A program made the position numbers and the translations under genes. From a bacterium (GTDB lineage: Bacteria; JAMCPX01), in assembly GCA_021787655.1 (NCBI GenBank), contig JAJYLM010000005.1:1-31804 (forward strand): a DNA stretch of 31,804 bases, in the 5' to 3' direction. Shown here one piece after another: positions 23,819-31,803 of the stretch. The notes beneath the pieces were generated by a model. The model was not told where the DNA came from. It saw only the letters and a program-made list of their open reading frames with translations, and made no database searches. Positions within the stretch are counted from its first letter, which is position 1, and each line of letters starts with the position of its first letter.

Positions 23819-25312
23819 ATGAAGAAGTACCAGATGTTTATCAACGGCAAATGGGTGAATGCACAATCGGGCAAAACGATGTCCATCATCAACCCGGGGA
23901 ATGAAGAGGTCGTCGCCGAGGTTCCCGCTGCAGGCGTCGAAGACGTCAGGGACGCCATCAAGGCCGCCCGGACGGCGTTCGACAGCGGTATATGGACCCG
24001 GCTCGAACAGAAAAAGCGCTCCGAACTGATGTTAAAGGTCGTCGATGGTCTCATCGCAAAACAGACGGAAATGGCGGAGATCGAATCGATGAGTTCCGGC
24101 GCAACCCTGCGGAAGGCCTCCATGATCGATACCCCGCTCGCTGTGGAACACTTCAGGCATTTTGCCGAACTTGCCTACAAGAAAGATCTCTTTGAGCCGC
24201 TGCCCTGGATAAACTTTCCGTCCGTGAGCTGGAACTTCGTGGTACGGGAACCCATCGGCGTCGCCGGTCAGATCATCCCATGGAACTTCCCCCTGCTCAT
24301 GGCCGTGTGGAAAATCGCTCCCGCGATAGCCGCAGGAAACTGCGTTATCCTGAAGCCGGCGAGCTATACCCCGCTGACCGCTCTTGAACTCGCAAAGATC
24401 ATCGAGGAGGCCGGCATACCCGCGGGGGTCGTCAACGTCGTTACCGGTGCCGGCGGAGTTGTCGGGGAAGAGCTCGCCAGCAATCCTCTGATAGACAAGG
24501 TCGCCCTCACAGGATCCACCGAGGTCGGACGGCGCGTGATGGAACTGGCGTCGAAAACCGTCAAGAAGGTCACGCTCGAACTGGGCGGGAAATCCGCGAA
24601 TATCGTGCTGGCTGACGCAGTGCTGGACGAGGCGGTCGACGGGGCACTGTTCGGCACATTCCTCCATGCAGGCCAGGTCTGTGAATCCGGAACACGGCTG
24701 CTCGTCGATGAAAAGATCTACGACAAGTTCATGGACAAGCTGATAGCACGCGCCAAAGGGATCAAAGTCGGCTACCAGATGGAGTATGAAACAACCATGG
24801 GACCCGTGGTCTCGGCAAAGCAAAGAGAAACCGTCGAAGGATACATCAAGGCGGGCCTCGATGAAAAGGCAAAGCTCGTGCTTGGCGGAAAACGGCCCGC
24901 TGACCTGAAGAAGGGATATTATGTGGAGCCCACGATCTTCACGGATGTCGACAACAGGATGAAAATAGCACAGGAAGAGATCTTCGGACCTGTCCTGTCG
25001 GTGATCCGGTTCAAGACCGTTGACGAGGCGATCAAAATTGCCAACGACAGCATGTACGGACTTGCCGGCGGTGTCTGGTCAAGCGACATACCTCATGCAA
25101 TCGACGTGGCAAAGGCTATCAGAACAGGCACGGTCTGGATCAACGACTATCACCTGCTGAATGCGATAGCGCCGTTCGGAGGGTATAAGCAGAGCGGTGT
25201 GGGGAGAGAGCTGGGCACCTATGGCTTTGATGAGTACACCCAGGTCAAGCACATCCATGTTGCTGTTGCGCCGCGGAAGGCAAAATTCTGGTACGATCTG
25301 GTCCTGGATTAG
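23819..25312 (+). CDS. NAD(P)+-dependent aldehyde dehydrogenase
   Basis: A 497-residue member of the classical ALDH superfamily, which oxidises an aldehyde to its acid. Catalytic Cys288 (GQVCESGTRL), general base Glu254 (LELGGKSA), Asn156 (PWNFPLL) and the NAD-binding GSTEVG are all present. The C-terminal block PFGGYKQSGVGRELG is also typical. The closest general class by sequence layout is betaine-/gamma-aminobutyraldehyde-type or broad-specificity ALDH, but the substrate cannot be read from sequence. A strong ribosome binding site (AAAGGAGG) precedes ATG 23819. It probably shares a transcript with the MBL hydrolase, and a GC hairpin follows its stop. Confidence 0.96.
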   Translation: MKKYQMFINGKWVNAQSGKTMSIINPGNEEVVAEVPAAGVEDVRDAIKAARTAFDSGIWTRLEQKKRSELMLKVVDGLIAKQTEMAEIESMSSGATLRKASMIDTPLAVEHFRHFAELAYKKDLFEPLPWINFPSVSWNFVVREPIGVAGQIIPWNFPLLMAVWKIAPAIAAGNCVILKPASYTPLTALELAKIIEEAGIPAGVVNVVTGAGGVVGEELASNPLIDKVALTGSTEVGRRVMELASKTVKKVTLELGGKSANIVLADAVLDEAVDGALFGTFLHAGQVCESGTRLLVDEKIYDKFMDKLIARAKGIKVGYQMEYETTMGPVVSAKQRETVEGYIKAGLDEKAKLVLGGKRPADLKKGYYVEPTIFTDVDNRMKIAQEEIFGPVLSVIRFKTVDEAIKIANDSMYGLAGGVWSSDIPHAIDVAKAIRTGTVWINDYHLLNAIAPFGGYKQSGVGRELGTYGFDEYTQVKHIHVAVAPRKAKFWYDLVLD

Positions 25313-25368
25313 GATGAACGCTGTACGTGCAACAACGCGGGATGAATACCCTGGCTTAAGCAATGACA

Positions 25369-25393
25369 AAGGGGCGGGAACCAACCGCCCCTT
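25369..25393 (+). terminator. Hairpin after aldehyde dehydrogenase, terminator or attenuator
   Basis: AAGGGGCGG (25369-25377) pairs perfectly with CCGCCCCTT (25385-25393) over 9 bp with a 7-nt loop; weaker flanking pairs CAAT/ATTG may extend it. The following ATTGTTC is only partly T-rich. It stands 56 bp past the dehydrogenase stop and 15 bp before the next ATG, so it either ends the transcript or limits readthrough into the next gene. Confidence 0.6.
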
Positions 25394-25408
25394 ATTGTTC
25401 AGAGACCT

Positions 25409-26299
25409 ATGAAAAAACCGCACATACCTCTCAAAGGCTTAAAAACCATCCAGGAAATTTCGTTCGACGACTCCGAATTCTCGCTGTCAGAGACGGAGCT
25501 CATGCGTCAGTTGAACGAAAAAAAAGGCTACAGCCTCTACCTCGGGGTTTTCACCAAGGAAGAGGTGGACAAGGTTCTGCGAAGGTCAAACATATCGCAG
25601 ATGCTGAATGAAAAGGGATTCACCAACATTCTGCTCGACATTAACACCGATGATCCGCACCGCCACATCCTGAGGGTATACTTCGACAAAAAAGACAAGC
25701 CCCATCTCCTCATTGAGATCATCCTCTCGGAAAGCATCTTCAGACCCAAGATCATGTACCTGCCATCATTCAAGTACGGGACCTACAACATGATGGTGAT
25801 AGAGTGGCTTATCCTGCAAAATCCGCTTTCCCGGTTTACCGGGGAAAAGCCCCAGCTTCCGGACCAGCAATTCCCGGGTCTTGGCATAGCACGTCAGGTG
25901 GCGGATATGCTGATCAAGGTTGCTTCGTACCTTCATAAAGACGGCATCCTGAACTTCCCCCAGTACTATCACAATGCCGTCATCTATTCCGAGATGTTCA
26001 AGTTCTATAATCCCTATATGCACGGCGTGCTCAAGGCGCTGGAGCAATCCCTGTCGAAATATACGCTTGCCGACGCCGCGTATGCCGTAGCTCTCGGCTG
26101 TGTCAAGAACCTCAGCAACGGGGAGAATTTCAAGTGGAAGGCTGAAGAACTGATACTTCCCCTGTCCCGCGATTTGAAATCCTATTTTGAATCAAAAGAG
26201 TACATCACCATTCAGACGAATACGATGAAGGAATACTCTTTTGATATCGATTGGGCACTCTACCGGTCAAAGACTACTCGCCCAGAGACGAAACGGTGA
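25409..26299 (+). CDS. Conserved-looking protein of unknown function (296 aa)
   Basis: I do not recognise this family. It is a soluble-looking 296-residue protein without signal peptide or clear membrane helix. It has an acidic N-terminal half with a beta/alpha pattern (GFTNILLDINTD, HILRVYFDKKDKPHLLIEIIL), a middle stretch LQNPLSRF...PGLGIARQVADMLIKVA, and a Tyr/Phe-rich segment NFPQYYHNAVIYSEMFKFYNPYMHG (about 184-208). Codon use and length argue that it is real. The ATG at 25409 has only a poor Shine-Dalgarno (AGAG) and sits 15 nt behind a strong hairpin, so its expression signal is unclear. Its last 26 bp overlap the 3' end of a convergent small gene. Confidence 0.7.
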   Translation: MKKPHIPLKGLKTIQEISFDDSEFSLSETELMRQLNEKKGYSLYLGVFTKEEVDKVLRRSNISQMLNEKGFTNILLDINTDDPHRHILRVYFDKKDKPHLLIEIILSESIFRPKIMYLPSFKYGTYNMMVIEWLILQNPLSRFTGEKPQLPDQQFPGLGIARQVADMLIKVASYLHKDGILNFPQYYHNAVIYSEMFKFYNPYMHGVLKALEQSLSKYTLADAAYAVALGCVKNLSNGENFKWKAEELILPLSRDLKSYFESKEYITIQTNTMKEYSFDIDWALYRSKTTRPETKR

Positions 26300-26480
26300 A
26301 GGAATCCGTTGCTGGATCGTACGTTAGTTTGTACCTTTGTTTGCCTGTTTTGTCTTTAAACGTCGTCACGTTATCCGTGTTGCTCTTTGCCTCTTTCATG
26401 ATGAATTTCAAATAAAACAGGTTCTCTTCCTTGATACGCTTCAATTCTTCAAGTCCCTGTGCATCACCTTCTAATTTCAT
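26274..26480 (-). CDS. Small protein of unknown function (68 aa)
   Basis: From the ATG at 26480 it encodes a 68-residue charged protein: an N-terminal helix (GLEELKRIKEENLFYLKFIMKEAKS) followed by a short beta hairpin (KQRYKLTYDPATDSFTVSSL). GGAAGG lies close before the ATG; the frame is open 12 codons further to 26516 but without support. The tail overlaps the end of the 296-aa gene on the other strand by 26 bp. It sits behind the OmpA-like gene with a stem-loop between. A coherent helix-hairpin pattern suggests a real gene, but I cannot name it. Confidence 0.55.
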   Translation of the reverse strand: MKLEGDAQGLEELKRIKEENLFYLKFIMKEAKSNTDNVTTFKDKTGKQRYKLTYDPATDSFTVSSLGE

Positions 26481-26492
26481 ACCCTTCCGTCC

Positions 26493-26506
26493 CGGGCAGC
26501 TGCCCG
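26493..26506. repeat. 14-bp perfect palindrome upstream of the 68-aa gene
   Basis: CGGGCAGCTGCCCG reads the same on both strands and lies 12 bp before the ATG at 26480. It could be an operator or a small hairpin sequestering the region before the ribosome binding site. A palindrome of this length is expected once or twice by chance in 32 kb. Confidence 0.3.
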
Positions 26507-26559
26507 ACAGGTTCAAAGGAAACCATCGTTCCTATCCTGACACCGGATTACCGGCCGGC

Positions 26560-26590
26560 ACGGAGGCCCGAACCGTATTCCGGCCTCCGT
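26560..26590 (-). other. Stem-loop after the OmpA-like gene
   Basis: Arms ACGGAGGCC (26560-26568) and GGCCTCCGT (26582-26590) pair perfectly over 9 bp with a 13-nt loop, starting 21 nt past the OmpA-like stop. No T-run follows on the minus strand, so it fits a 3'-end stabiliser or rho-dependent boundary better than an intrinsic terminator. Confidence 0.5.
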
Positions 26591-26611
26591 CCATCCGGAA
26601 CCTGATCTCGT

Positions 26612-28585
26612 TCATTCTTTTGTTATCGTAAACTCCACCCGCCTGTTCTTCGCCCGTCCCGCTGCGGAAGCGTTTGACGCTATGGGATCCATCATACCAA
26701 ACCCTTTTGCCGTCAATCTGCTCGGATCAATGCCTGCTGTAATGAGATACTTCATGACGTTCTCCGCACGGAGCTGCGACAATTTCAGGTTATACGCCGC
26801 AGACCCGACATTGTCGGTGTACCCTTCGATGCGCACGCTGATATCGGGGTTTTGCTGCAGTACCTGGGCAATCTCGTCGAGCAGGGAGAACGAATCCTCG
26901 AGGATCTTTGCACGCCCTGTTTCAAAGTGGATTGCCTCGGTTATCTCGATCTTCTTCTGCGCTTTCTCGAGGATGACCCTGGGCTTCTTTTCGGCTGACG
27001 GAACCGGTGCCGGCGGCGGCGGCGGTGCTGCTGCCTGCCGTTGTTCCAGTGTAAGGTTCATGATGGTTTTCATCATGTTCTGTACCTGGACCTGGACGGT
27101 CCTGTTGACATAGCCCTGCGCGGAAACAGTCATTTCATAGGTGCCCGGTGTCAGCTTCACAAAGTAAATACCGGTCCTGGGATCCGTCGCTGCAGGCGGA
27201 AGCGCCGTATTGTTGAAGGTTATCACAGCTGCCAGCGGTTTCCCGGTCGTATCGGAGATCGTGCCTGCAACCGCTCCAATCAGTGTCAGCTTCTTCATGA
27301 CGACTTCCTGGGAACTCGTTTGTCCCGTTATGACCGTTCCTTCAAGCGATGCCGGCTGGTATCCGTCTTTGAAGAAGTCGAGCCGGACAGGACCTGCCGG
27401 CAGGGGACAGCTGGTAAACGTACCGCTGTTGCCCGTTATAATGTCCGACATGTCCGAATTTTCAATCTTGATAATGACGCCGGAAATCGATGAACCTGTC
27501 TTATTGTCGAGGACCACGCCCGTTATCTTTCCCTGTTCCGGGGGCGGCGGTGCCTGGATCTTCTGTATGACCACGGTTTGTCCGGGCAGTACTGTATAGC
27601 TCGCACCGACTATGACATCCCACAGCGGTACAGATCGTACGTTGACGTTTGTGCCCGGTGTTACTGATGACGGCAGGGACTCGACCTTGGTCAGCCCGAT
27701 GTCTGCGGCTACATCGATCGCCAGCCCTTTCGCTGGCGTGAACCTGAACCCCGGGGTGACGTACTGCGGTGATTGGTTGTACTTGAGATGCGGCAGTGAA
27801 GAATTCCTGCCCGTATTGATAATCTGGTTGGTGTAATACTGGACAAACGGCGTCGCATAGGCACCCGGCAGCTCGATGTCTGCCGCACCGATCACCTGGT
27901 CGTCATGATAGATACCCAGGGCGTACTCTTCCTCGCTGCGGGGAAGACCGATAGAGTACATCTGTGCAACAGATGTATATGAGCCCAGCGTATAGTTGGG
28001 CGCCTGCAGGAGATAGCGCGAATGGTCCCATTTATAGCCGACATTGATGTTGAGCCTGAACGGAACGTTCTCCGACGCGTCCAGATCGACGGTCCACAAC
28101 AGCCGTGCCCCGAAGTCCGATGCACTCCATTGGTATCCCTGTCCGGCCTGGCTCGTCATCAGATGGGAGAATGCGTCCAGTCCCATTGCAAAACCGGGAG
28201 ATGCAAGAAAGCTGAGTTTAAACCCGCCGATGAGATCACCGAGCGTCTGGTAAAGATCGTCCCTGTTCGTCGTCGTATTTTTTATGCTCTGCGAAGCATT
28301 CATTCCATTGATGAATAATTCGAGCCAGTCTGCAGCACCGTAGGTCAGGTTCACGTTGCCTTCTATTCTTTGATTGATATCTCCTGCCGTGTTGAGCAGA
28401 TCCGTATCGCGGAAATAAAGACCGTCCACGCCGAACATTGCGCCTGTCTGCGGCAGGCTTTCAGCGGATATGACCCTGATGAGTCCAGTCTCTCCCTGCA
28501 TGGCAGGTCCCATCGGTGAGGCGGCATATACTGCTGTACTGATACAGAACAACATTCCCCCGGCTATACTCAGAACCTTTTTCAT
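26612..28585 (-). CDS. OmpA-family outer-membrane protein with beta-barrel and carboxypeptidase-regulatory domains
   Basis: The 657-residue protein has a signal peptide (about 1-21). A large beta-strand-rich region follows (about 30-340), probably a membrane barrel with regularly spaced aromatic strand ends. Two carboxypeptidase-regulatory-like (CarboxypepD_reg) beta sandwiches come next (about 352-432 and 433-513; GKITGVVLD, GAVAGTISDTTGKP). A Pro-rich linker (520-530) leads to an OmpA peptidoglycan-binding domain (about 548-657). Asp591 (EGYTDNVG) and Arg606 (LSQLRAENV) match the OmpA residues that hold diaminopimelate. It would anchor the outer membrane to the wall. AGGAGG precedes ATG 28585, and it has its own promoter. 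The combination is larger than classical OmpA (about 350 aa). Confidence 0.92.
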   Translation of the reverse strand: MKKVLSIAGGMLFCISTAVYAASPMGPAMQGETGLIRVISAESLPQTGAMFGVDGLYFRDTDLLNTAGDINQRIEGNVNLTYGAADWLELFINGMNASQSIKNTTTNRDDLYQTLGDLIGGFKLSFLASPGFAMGLDAFSHLMTSQAGQGYQWSASDFGARLLWTVDLDASENVPFRLNINVGYKWDHSRYLLQAPNYTLGSYTSVAQMYSIGLPRSEEEYALGIYHDDQVIGAADIELPGAYATPFVQYYTNQIINTGRNSSLPHLKYNQSPQYVTPGFRFTPAKGLAIDVAADIGLTKVESLPSSVTPGTNVNVRSVPLWDVIVGASYTVLPGQTVVIQKIQAPPPPEQGKITGVVLDNKTGSSISGVIIKIENSDMSDIITGNSGTFTSCPLPAGPVRLDFFKDGYQPASLEGTVITGQTSSQEVVMKKLTLIGAVAGTISDTTGKPLAAVITFNNTALPPAATDPRTGIYFVKLTPGTYEMTVSAQGYVNRTVQVQVQNMMKTIMNLTLEQRQAAAPPPPPAPVPSAEKKPRVILEKAQKKIEITEAIHFETGRAKILEDSFSLLDEIAQVLQQNPDISVRIEGYTDNVGSAAYNLKLSQLRAENVMKYLITAGIDPSRLTAKGFGMMDPIASNASAAGRAKNRRVEFTITKE

Positions 28586-28613
28586 ACAACCTCCTCAGCA
28601 AACGTCTCTCTTC

Positions 28614-28642
28614 TATGTACAGGAGAAATTCGAACCAGTCAA
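28614..28642 (-). promoter_or_regulatory. Sigma70 promoter of the OmpA-like gene
   Basis: On the minus strand TTGACT (28642..28637), a 17-nt spacer and TACATA (28619..28614) predict a start near 28607 and a leader of about 22 nt containing the AGGAGG ribosome binding site. It separates this gene from the SAM-cycle operon upstream. Confidence 0.55.
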
Positions 28643-28674
28643 GCCTGTTCCGGTTCATTTTTTTCCCGGGCCGT

Positions 28675-29448
28675 TCACGGAGTATTCTTATCTGCCGCGC
28701 TTGAACCGGGGTCTTCTTCGTCCCGCGGATCCAGCATGTCTTGCACTTCCTTTGAATATCCGTCTGTATCCTGAACATACAGGGGTGGTACGATGCTGAG
28801 CTGCTTCCCTCTTCCTTTTTTTGCAAGCATCAGGACCGCATCTGCAGGCCGGTCATGTTTCCGGTGTATGAACCGGAGGACTTCGACGGCCAACCCCTTC
28901 GTCTGCGAAAGGAGTTCGTCAAGACGGCTGCAGGGGAACAGCACCATACAATATCCCCCGGGTTTCAGCAGATACCGTAGTGAAGCGAACAGCACCTCAA
29001 GGGTGAGAGAATGTTCGTGGTGAGCGGAAGCAATCCCCTGTTCATTACTCACCTTTCCTGTTCCGGCCTTATGGAAGGGCGGGTTCGTAACGATGGTATC
29101 GAAGGACTGGGGTTTAAAGAGACGCTTATAGTACTTCAGATCGTCATGCACAAACTCCACCCTGTCCCCGCAGCCGTTGAGTTCCCGGTTTCTCAGGGAC
29201 AACCCGTACGCTTCGGGATCGGTCTCAATACCGGTGACCCGGGCAACCTTCCGGTTCCGGGACAGCAGGATACTCATAACACCCGATGCAGAGCCCGCCT
29301 CAAGCACCGTCCCCGCTGCATGTGCTGCCGCGAAGCGGTACAGGATGACGGTATCGATAGTGATCCTGTAGCCCTTCAGCGGCTGGTAAAAACTGAAATC
29401 CGGATAAATGATACTGTCGGGGCTATGTTCCACTTTCCCACGAAGCAA
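28675..29448 (-). CDS. SAM-dependent methyltransferase, TrmN6-like (tRNA1(Val) adenine-N6 type)
   Basis: A 257-residue class I methyltransferase. Motif I is VLEAGSASGVMSI (48-60), followed by an acidic residue in GIETDP (73-78). The catalytic N6-adenine/glutamine motif is NPPF (122-125), and RITIDTVIL near 28-36 is typical of the TrmN6/YfiC group. Predicted target is A37 of a tRNA, though other NPPF enzymes (PrmC, RsmC) are possible. The C-terminal tail (about 235-257) is acidic and likely disordered. The start is uncertain: TTG at 29448 lies inside the end of ahcY (26-bp overlap); GTG at 29433 is an alternative. No clear Shine-Dalgarno is present, so coupling to ahcY is likely. It forms an operon with metK and ahcY. 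Confidence 0.88.
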   Translation of the reverse strand: MLRGKVEHSPDSIIYPDFSFYQPLKGYRITIDTVILYRFAAAHAAGTVLEAGSASGVMSILLSRNRKVARVTGIETDPEAYGLSLRNRELNGCGDRVEFVHDDLKYYKRLFKPQSFDTIVTNPPFHKAGTGKVSNEQGIASAHHEHSLTLEVLFASLRYLLKPGGYCMVLFPCSRLDELLSQTKGLAVEVLRFIHRKHDRPADAVLMLAKKGRGKQLSIVPPLYVQDTDGYSKEVQDMLDPRDEEDPGSSAADKNTP

Positions 29449-30682
29449 GGTACTCTTTCTGCTGTGGTGTCAGGGTATCGATTTTGATGCCGAGCGTCCT
29501 TAATTTGATGACCGCAATATTCCTGTCGATATCTTCGGGAACAGCATAGACCTTCTTCTCGAGCTTGTGTGCGCTTGTCTTCAGATACTGGGCAGACAAT
29601 GCCTGGTTTGCGAAACTCATGTCCATAACACTCGACGGATGCCCTTCAGCTGCCGAGAGGTTCACCAGCCTGCCGTCCGCGAGAACGTAAACTGCCCTGC
29701 CGTTCGGCAGGACGTATTCTTCGACAAAGTCCCGGATCTCTCTCCGCGACCGGGCTATGGATTTGAGCGTTGCAAGGTCGAGTTCCACATTAAAATGCCC
29801 CGAATTGGCGACGATAGCTCCGTCCTTCATGTTCAGAAATGCCTGTTTGCCGATCACTGCTATATCGCCGGTGACCGTGACAAAGATGTCGCCGATCTTT
29901 GCAGCTTCATTGATCGGCATGACCTGGTATCCGTCCATGACAGCCTCGAGCGCCCGGACCGGATCAACCTCGGTCACGATAACGCGTCCGCCCAGACCGT
30001 TTGCACGCATTGCGACTCCCCTGCCGCACCACCCGTAGCCGCAGACGACGAAGACCGAACCCGACACGAGACGGTTGGTCGCACGCAGGATACCGTCCAG
30101 GGTGCTCTGGCCCGTACCATAGCGGTTGTCGAAAAGATGCTTGGTGTATGCATCATTGACCGAGATGACGGGATACGAGAGCTTGTTGTCCTTTGCCATA
30201 CTCCTGAGCCGAATCACGCCGGTCGTTGTTTCTTCCGTCCCGCCTATCACCCTCTCGAGGAGCGCGCCCTTTTTCGTGTGGATCGTGCTCACCAGATCAG
30301 CGCCGTCGTCCATCGTGATAACCGGTGACGAAGCAAGCACGGAATCTATATGGCGGTAATACGTTTTGGTATCCTCGCCCTTGATAGCGAACGTCGGCAC
30401 ATCAAAATGCCTGACCAGCGATGCAGCAACATCATCCTGCGTACTCAATGGATTGGAAGCAGCGAGCGCCACCTCCGCCCCGCCGACTTTCAGCACCCTC
30501 ATGAGGTTCGCCGTTTCCGTGGTCACATGCAGACACGCAGCGATCCTGAGTCCTTTGAGAGGCTTGCGTCTGGCAAAGTCTTTCTCGATAAGCTGCAGAA
30601 CTCCCATTGTTTTATACGCCCATTCAATACGCTGTTTTCCGGTCTGTGCGAGCTTTATGTCTTTGACGTCATACCCCTTCAT
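29423..30682 (-). CDS. ahcY: Adenosylhomocysteinase (S-adenosylhomocysteine hydrolase)
   Basis: Splits S-adenosylhomocysteine to adenosine and homocysteine, relieving product inhibition of methyltransferases. The 419 residues are the short type, lacking the roughly 40-residue insert of many bacterial enzymes; the C-terminus (YLASWESGT) is that of the archaeal/thermophile-like branch. Key features are His52 in CLHVTTETANL, Glu152 in EETTTG, Lys181/Asp185/Asn186 in KHLFDNRYGTGQS, and the NAD-binding GYGWCGRG (215-222). A good GAGAGGTG ribosome binding site lies inside the end of metK, and the ATG overlaps the metK stop as ATGA. Confidence 0.97.
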   Translation of the reverse strand: MKGYDVKDIKLAQTGKQRIEWAYKTMGVLQLIEKDFARRKPLKGLRIAACLHVTTETANLMRVLKVGGAEVALAASNPLSTQDDVAASLVRHFDVPTFAIKGEDTKTYYRHIDSVLASSPVITMDDGADLVSTIHTKKGALLERVIGGTEETTTGVIRLRSMAKDNKLSYPVISVNDAYTKHLFDNRYGTGQSTLDGILRATNRLVSGSVFVVCGYGWCGRGVAMRANGLGGRVIVTEVDPVRALEAVMDGYQVMPINEAAKIGDIFVTVTGDIAVIGKQAFLNMKDGAIVANSGHFNVELDLATLKSIARSRREIRDFVEEYVLPNGRAVYVLADGRLVNLSAAEGHPSSVMDMSFANQALSAQYLKTSAHKLEKKVYAVPEDIDRNIAVIKLRTLGIKIDTLTPQQKEYLASWESGT

Positions 30683-31803
30683 TTGTTCACCTCTCTCACA
30701 AGCGCCTGTGCCTTGTCTGTCCGTTCCCAGGTAAATTCCTTTTCCGTCCGTCCAAAATGTCCGTATGCTGCGGTCTTCCTGTACTTCGGTTCCAAAAGTG
30801 CGAGTTCCTTGATGATGCCTGCCGGGTCCATTCTGAAAACGCGGGATACCGCCTTTTCCAGCACGCCGTTTTCCGTCGTTCCCGTCCCGAAGGTGTCTAT
30901 CATAATCGACACCGGGTCAGGTACTCCGATCGCATAGGCAATCTGAACTTCGCAGCGGTCGGCAAGGCCTGCTGCAACAATGTTCTTTGCTATATACCGG
31001 GCCATGTACGATCCGCTCCTGTCCACCTTGGAAGGATCCTTGCCGGAGAATGCACCTCCGCCATGCCTGCCGAACCCTCCGTAGGTATCAACGATGATCT
31101 TCCTGCCGGTCAGACCGGTATCGCCGTGAGGTCCTCCGATAACAAATCTTCCCGTGGGATTGATGTAGTACCGTGTATTCTTCCGGAGCAGACGGGCGGG
31201 GACAACCTTTTTGATGACTTCCTCTATAATGGATTCTTTCAATTTGCTGTTGGAAACATCTTCGGTATGCTGGGCCGATATGACGACCGCAGTGACACCG
31301 ACAGGTTTTCCATTTTCGTACTCGACCGTAACCTGCGACTTTCCGTCGGGTCTCAGGAATTTCAGCCTGCCGTTCTTCCGCACCTCTGCGAGCCGCTTCA
31401 CCAGCGCGTTCGCATACGATATCGGAGCCGGCATCAGGTTCTTCGTTTCGTTCGTGGCATACCCGAACATCATGCCCTGATCCCCGGCGCCGAGCTTATC
31501 CTTGCCCCGGTTTACACCCATCGCAATGTCAGGCGACTGCTGTTTGACGGCCACGATAATGCCGCACGACCGCCAGTCATACCCCATTTCCGGATCGTCG
31601 TAGCCGATATCCTTTATTACTTCCCGTGCAATATCCGCATACTGGAGATTGCCGTTCACGGTAATTTCACCGGCAATCACCGCGAGTCCTGTCGTAACGA
31701 GTGTCTCGCATGCGACCCTCGAATACTTATCCTGTGCAAGTGCCGCATCAAGAATGGCGTCCGACACCTGGTCTGCAACTTTGTCCGGATGACCTTCGGT
31801 CAC
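30679..31803 (-). CDS. metK: S-adenosylmethionine synthetase (partial, N-terminus beyond the window)
   Basis: Makes SAM from methionine and ATP. The visible 374 codons hold the substrate motif GHPDKVADQVSD at the very start, the P-loop-like GAGDQGMMFGYATNET and GGGAFSGKDPSKVDRSG, all diagnostic of MetK. By comparison with E. coli MetK about 10 N-terminal residues are missing past base 31804; the first in-frame GTG here encodes the Val of the family's SVxEGHPDK and is not the true start. It overlaps ahcY by 4 bp (ATGA). Any SAM riboswitch or SAH riboswitch would lie upstream, outside the window. Confidence 0.97.
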   Translation of the reverse strand: MTEGHPDKVADQVSDAILDAALAQDKYSRVACETLVTTGLAVIAGEITVNGNLQYADIAREVIKDIGYDDPEMGYDWRSCGIIVAVKQQSPDIAMGVNRGKDKLGAGDQGMMFGYATNETKNLMPAPISYANALVKRLAEVRKNGRLKFLRPDGKSQVTVEYENGKPVGVTAVVISAQHTEDVSNSKLKESIIEEVIKKVVPARLLRKNTRYYINPTGRFVIGGPHGDTGLTGRKIIVDTYGGFGRHGGGAFSGKDPSKVDRSGSYMARYIAKNIVAAGLADRCEVQIAYAIGVPDPVSIMIDTFGTGTTENGVLEKAVSRVFRMDPAGIIKELALLEPKYRKTAAYGHFGRTEKEFTWERTDKAQALVREVNK

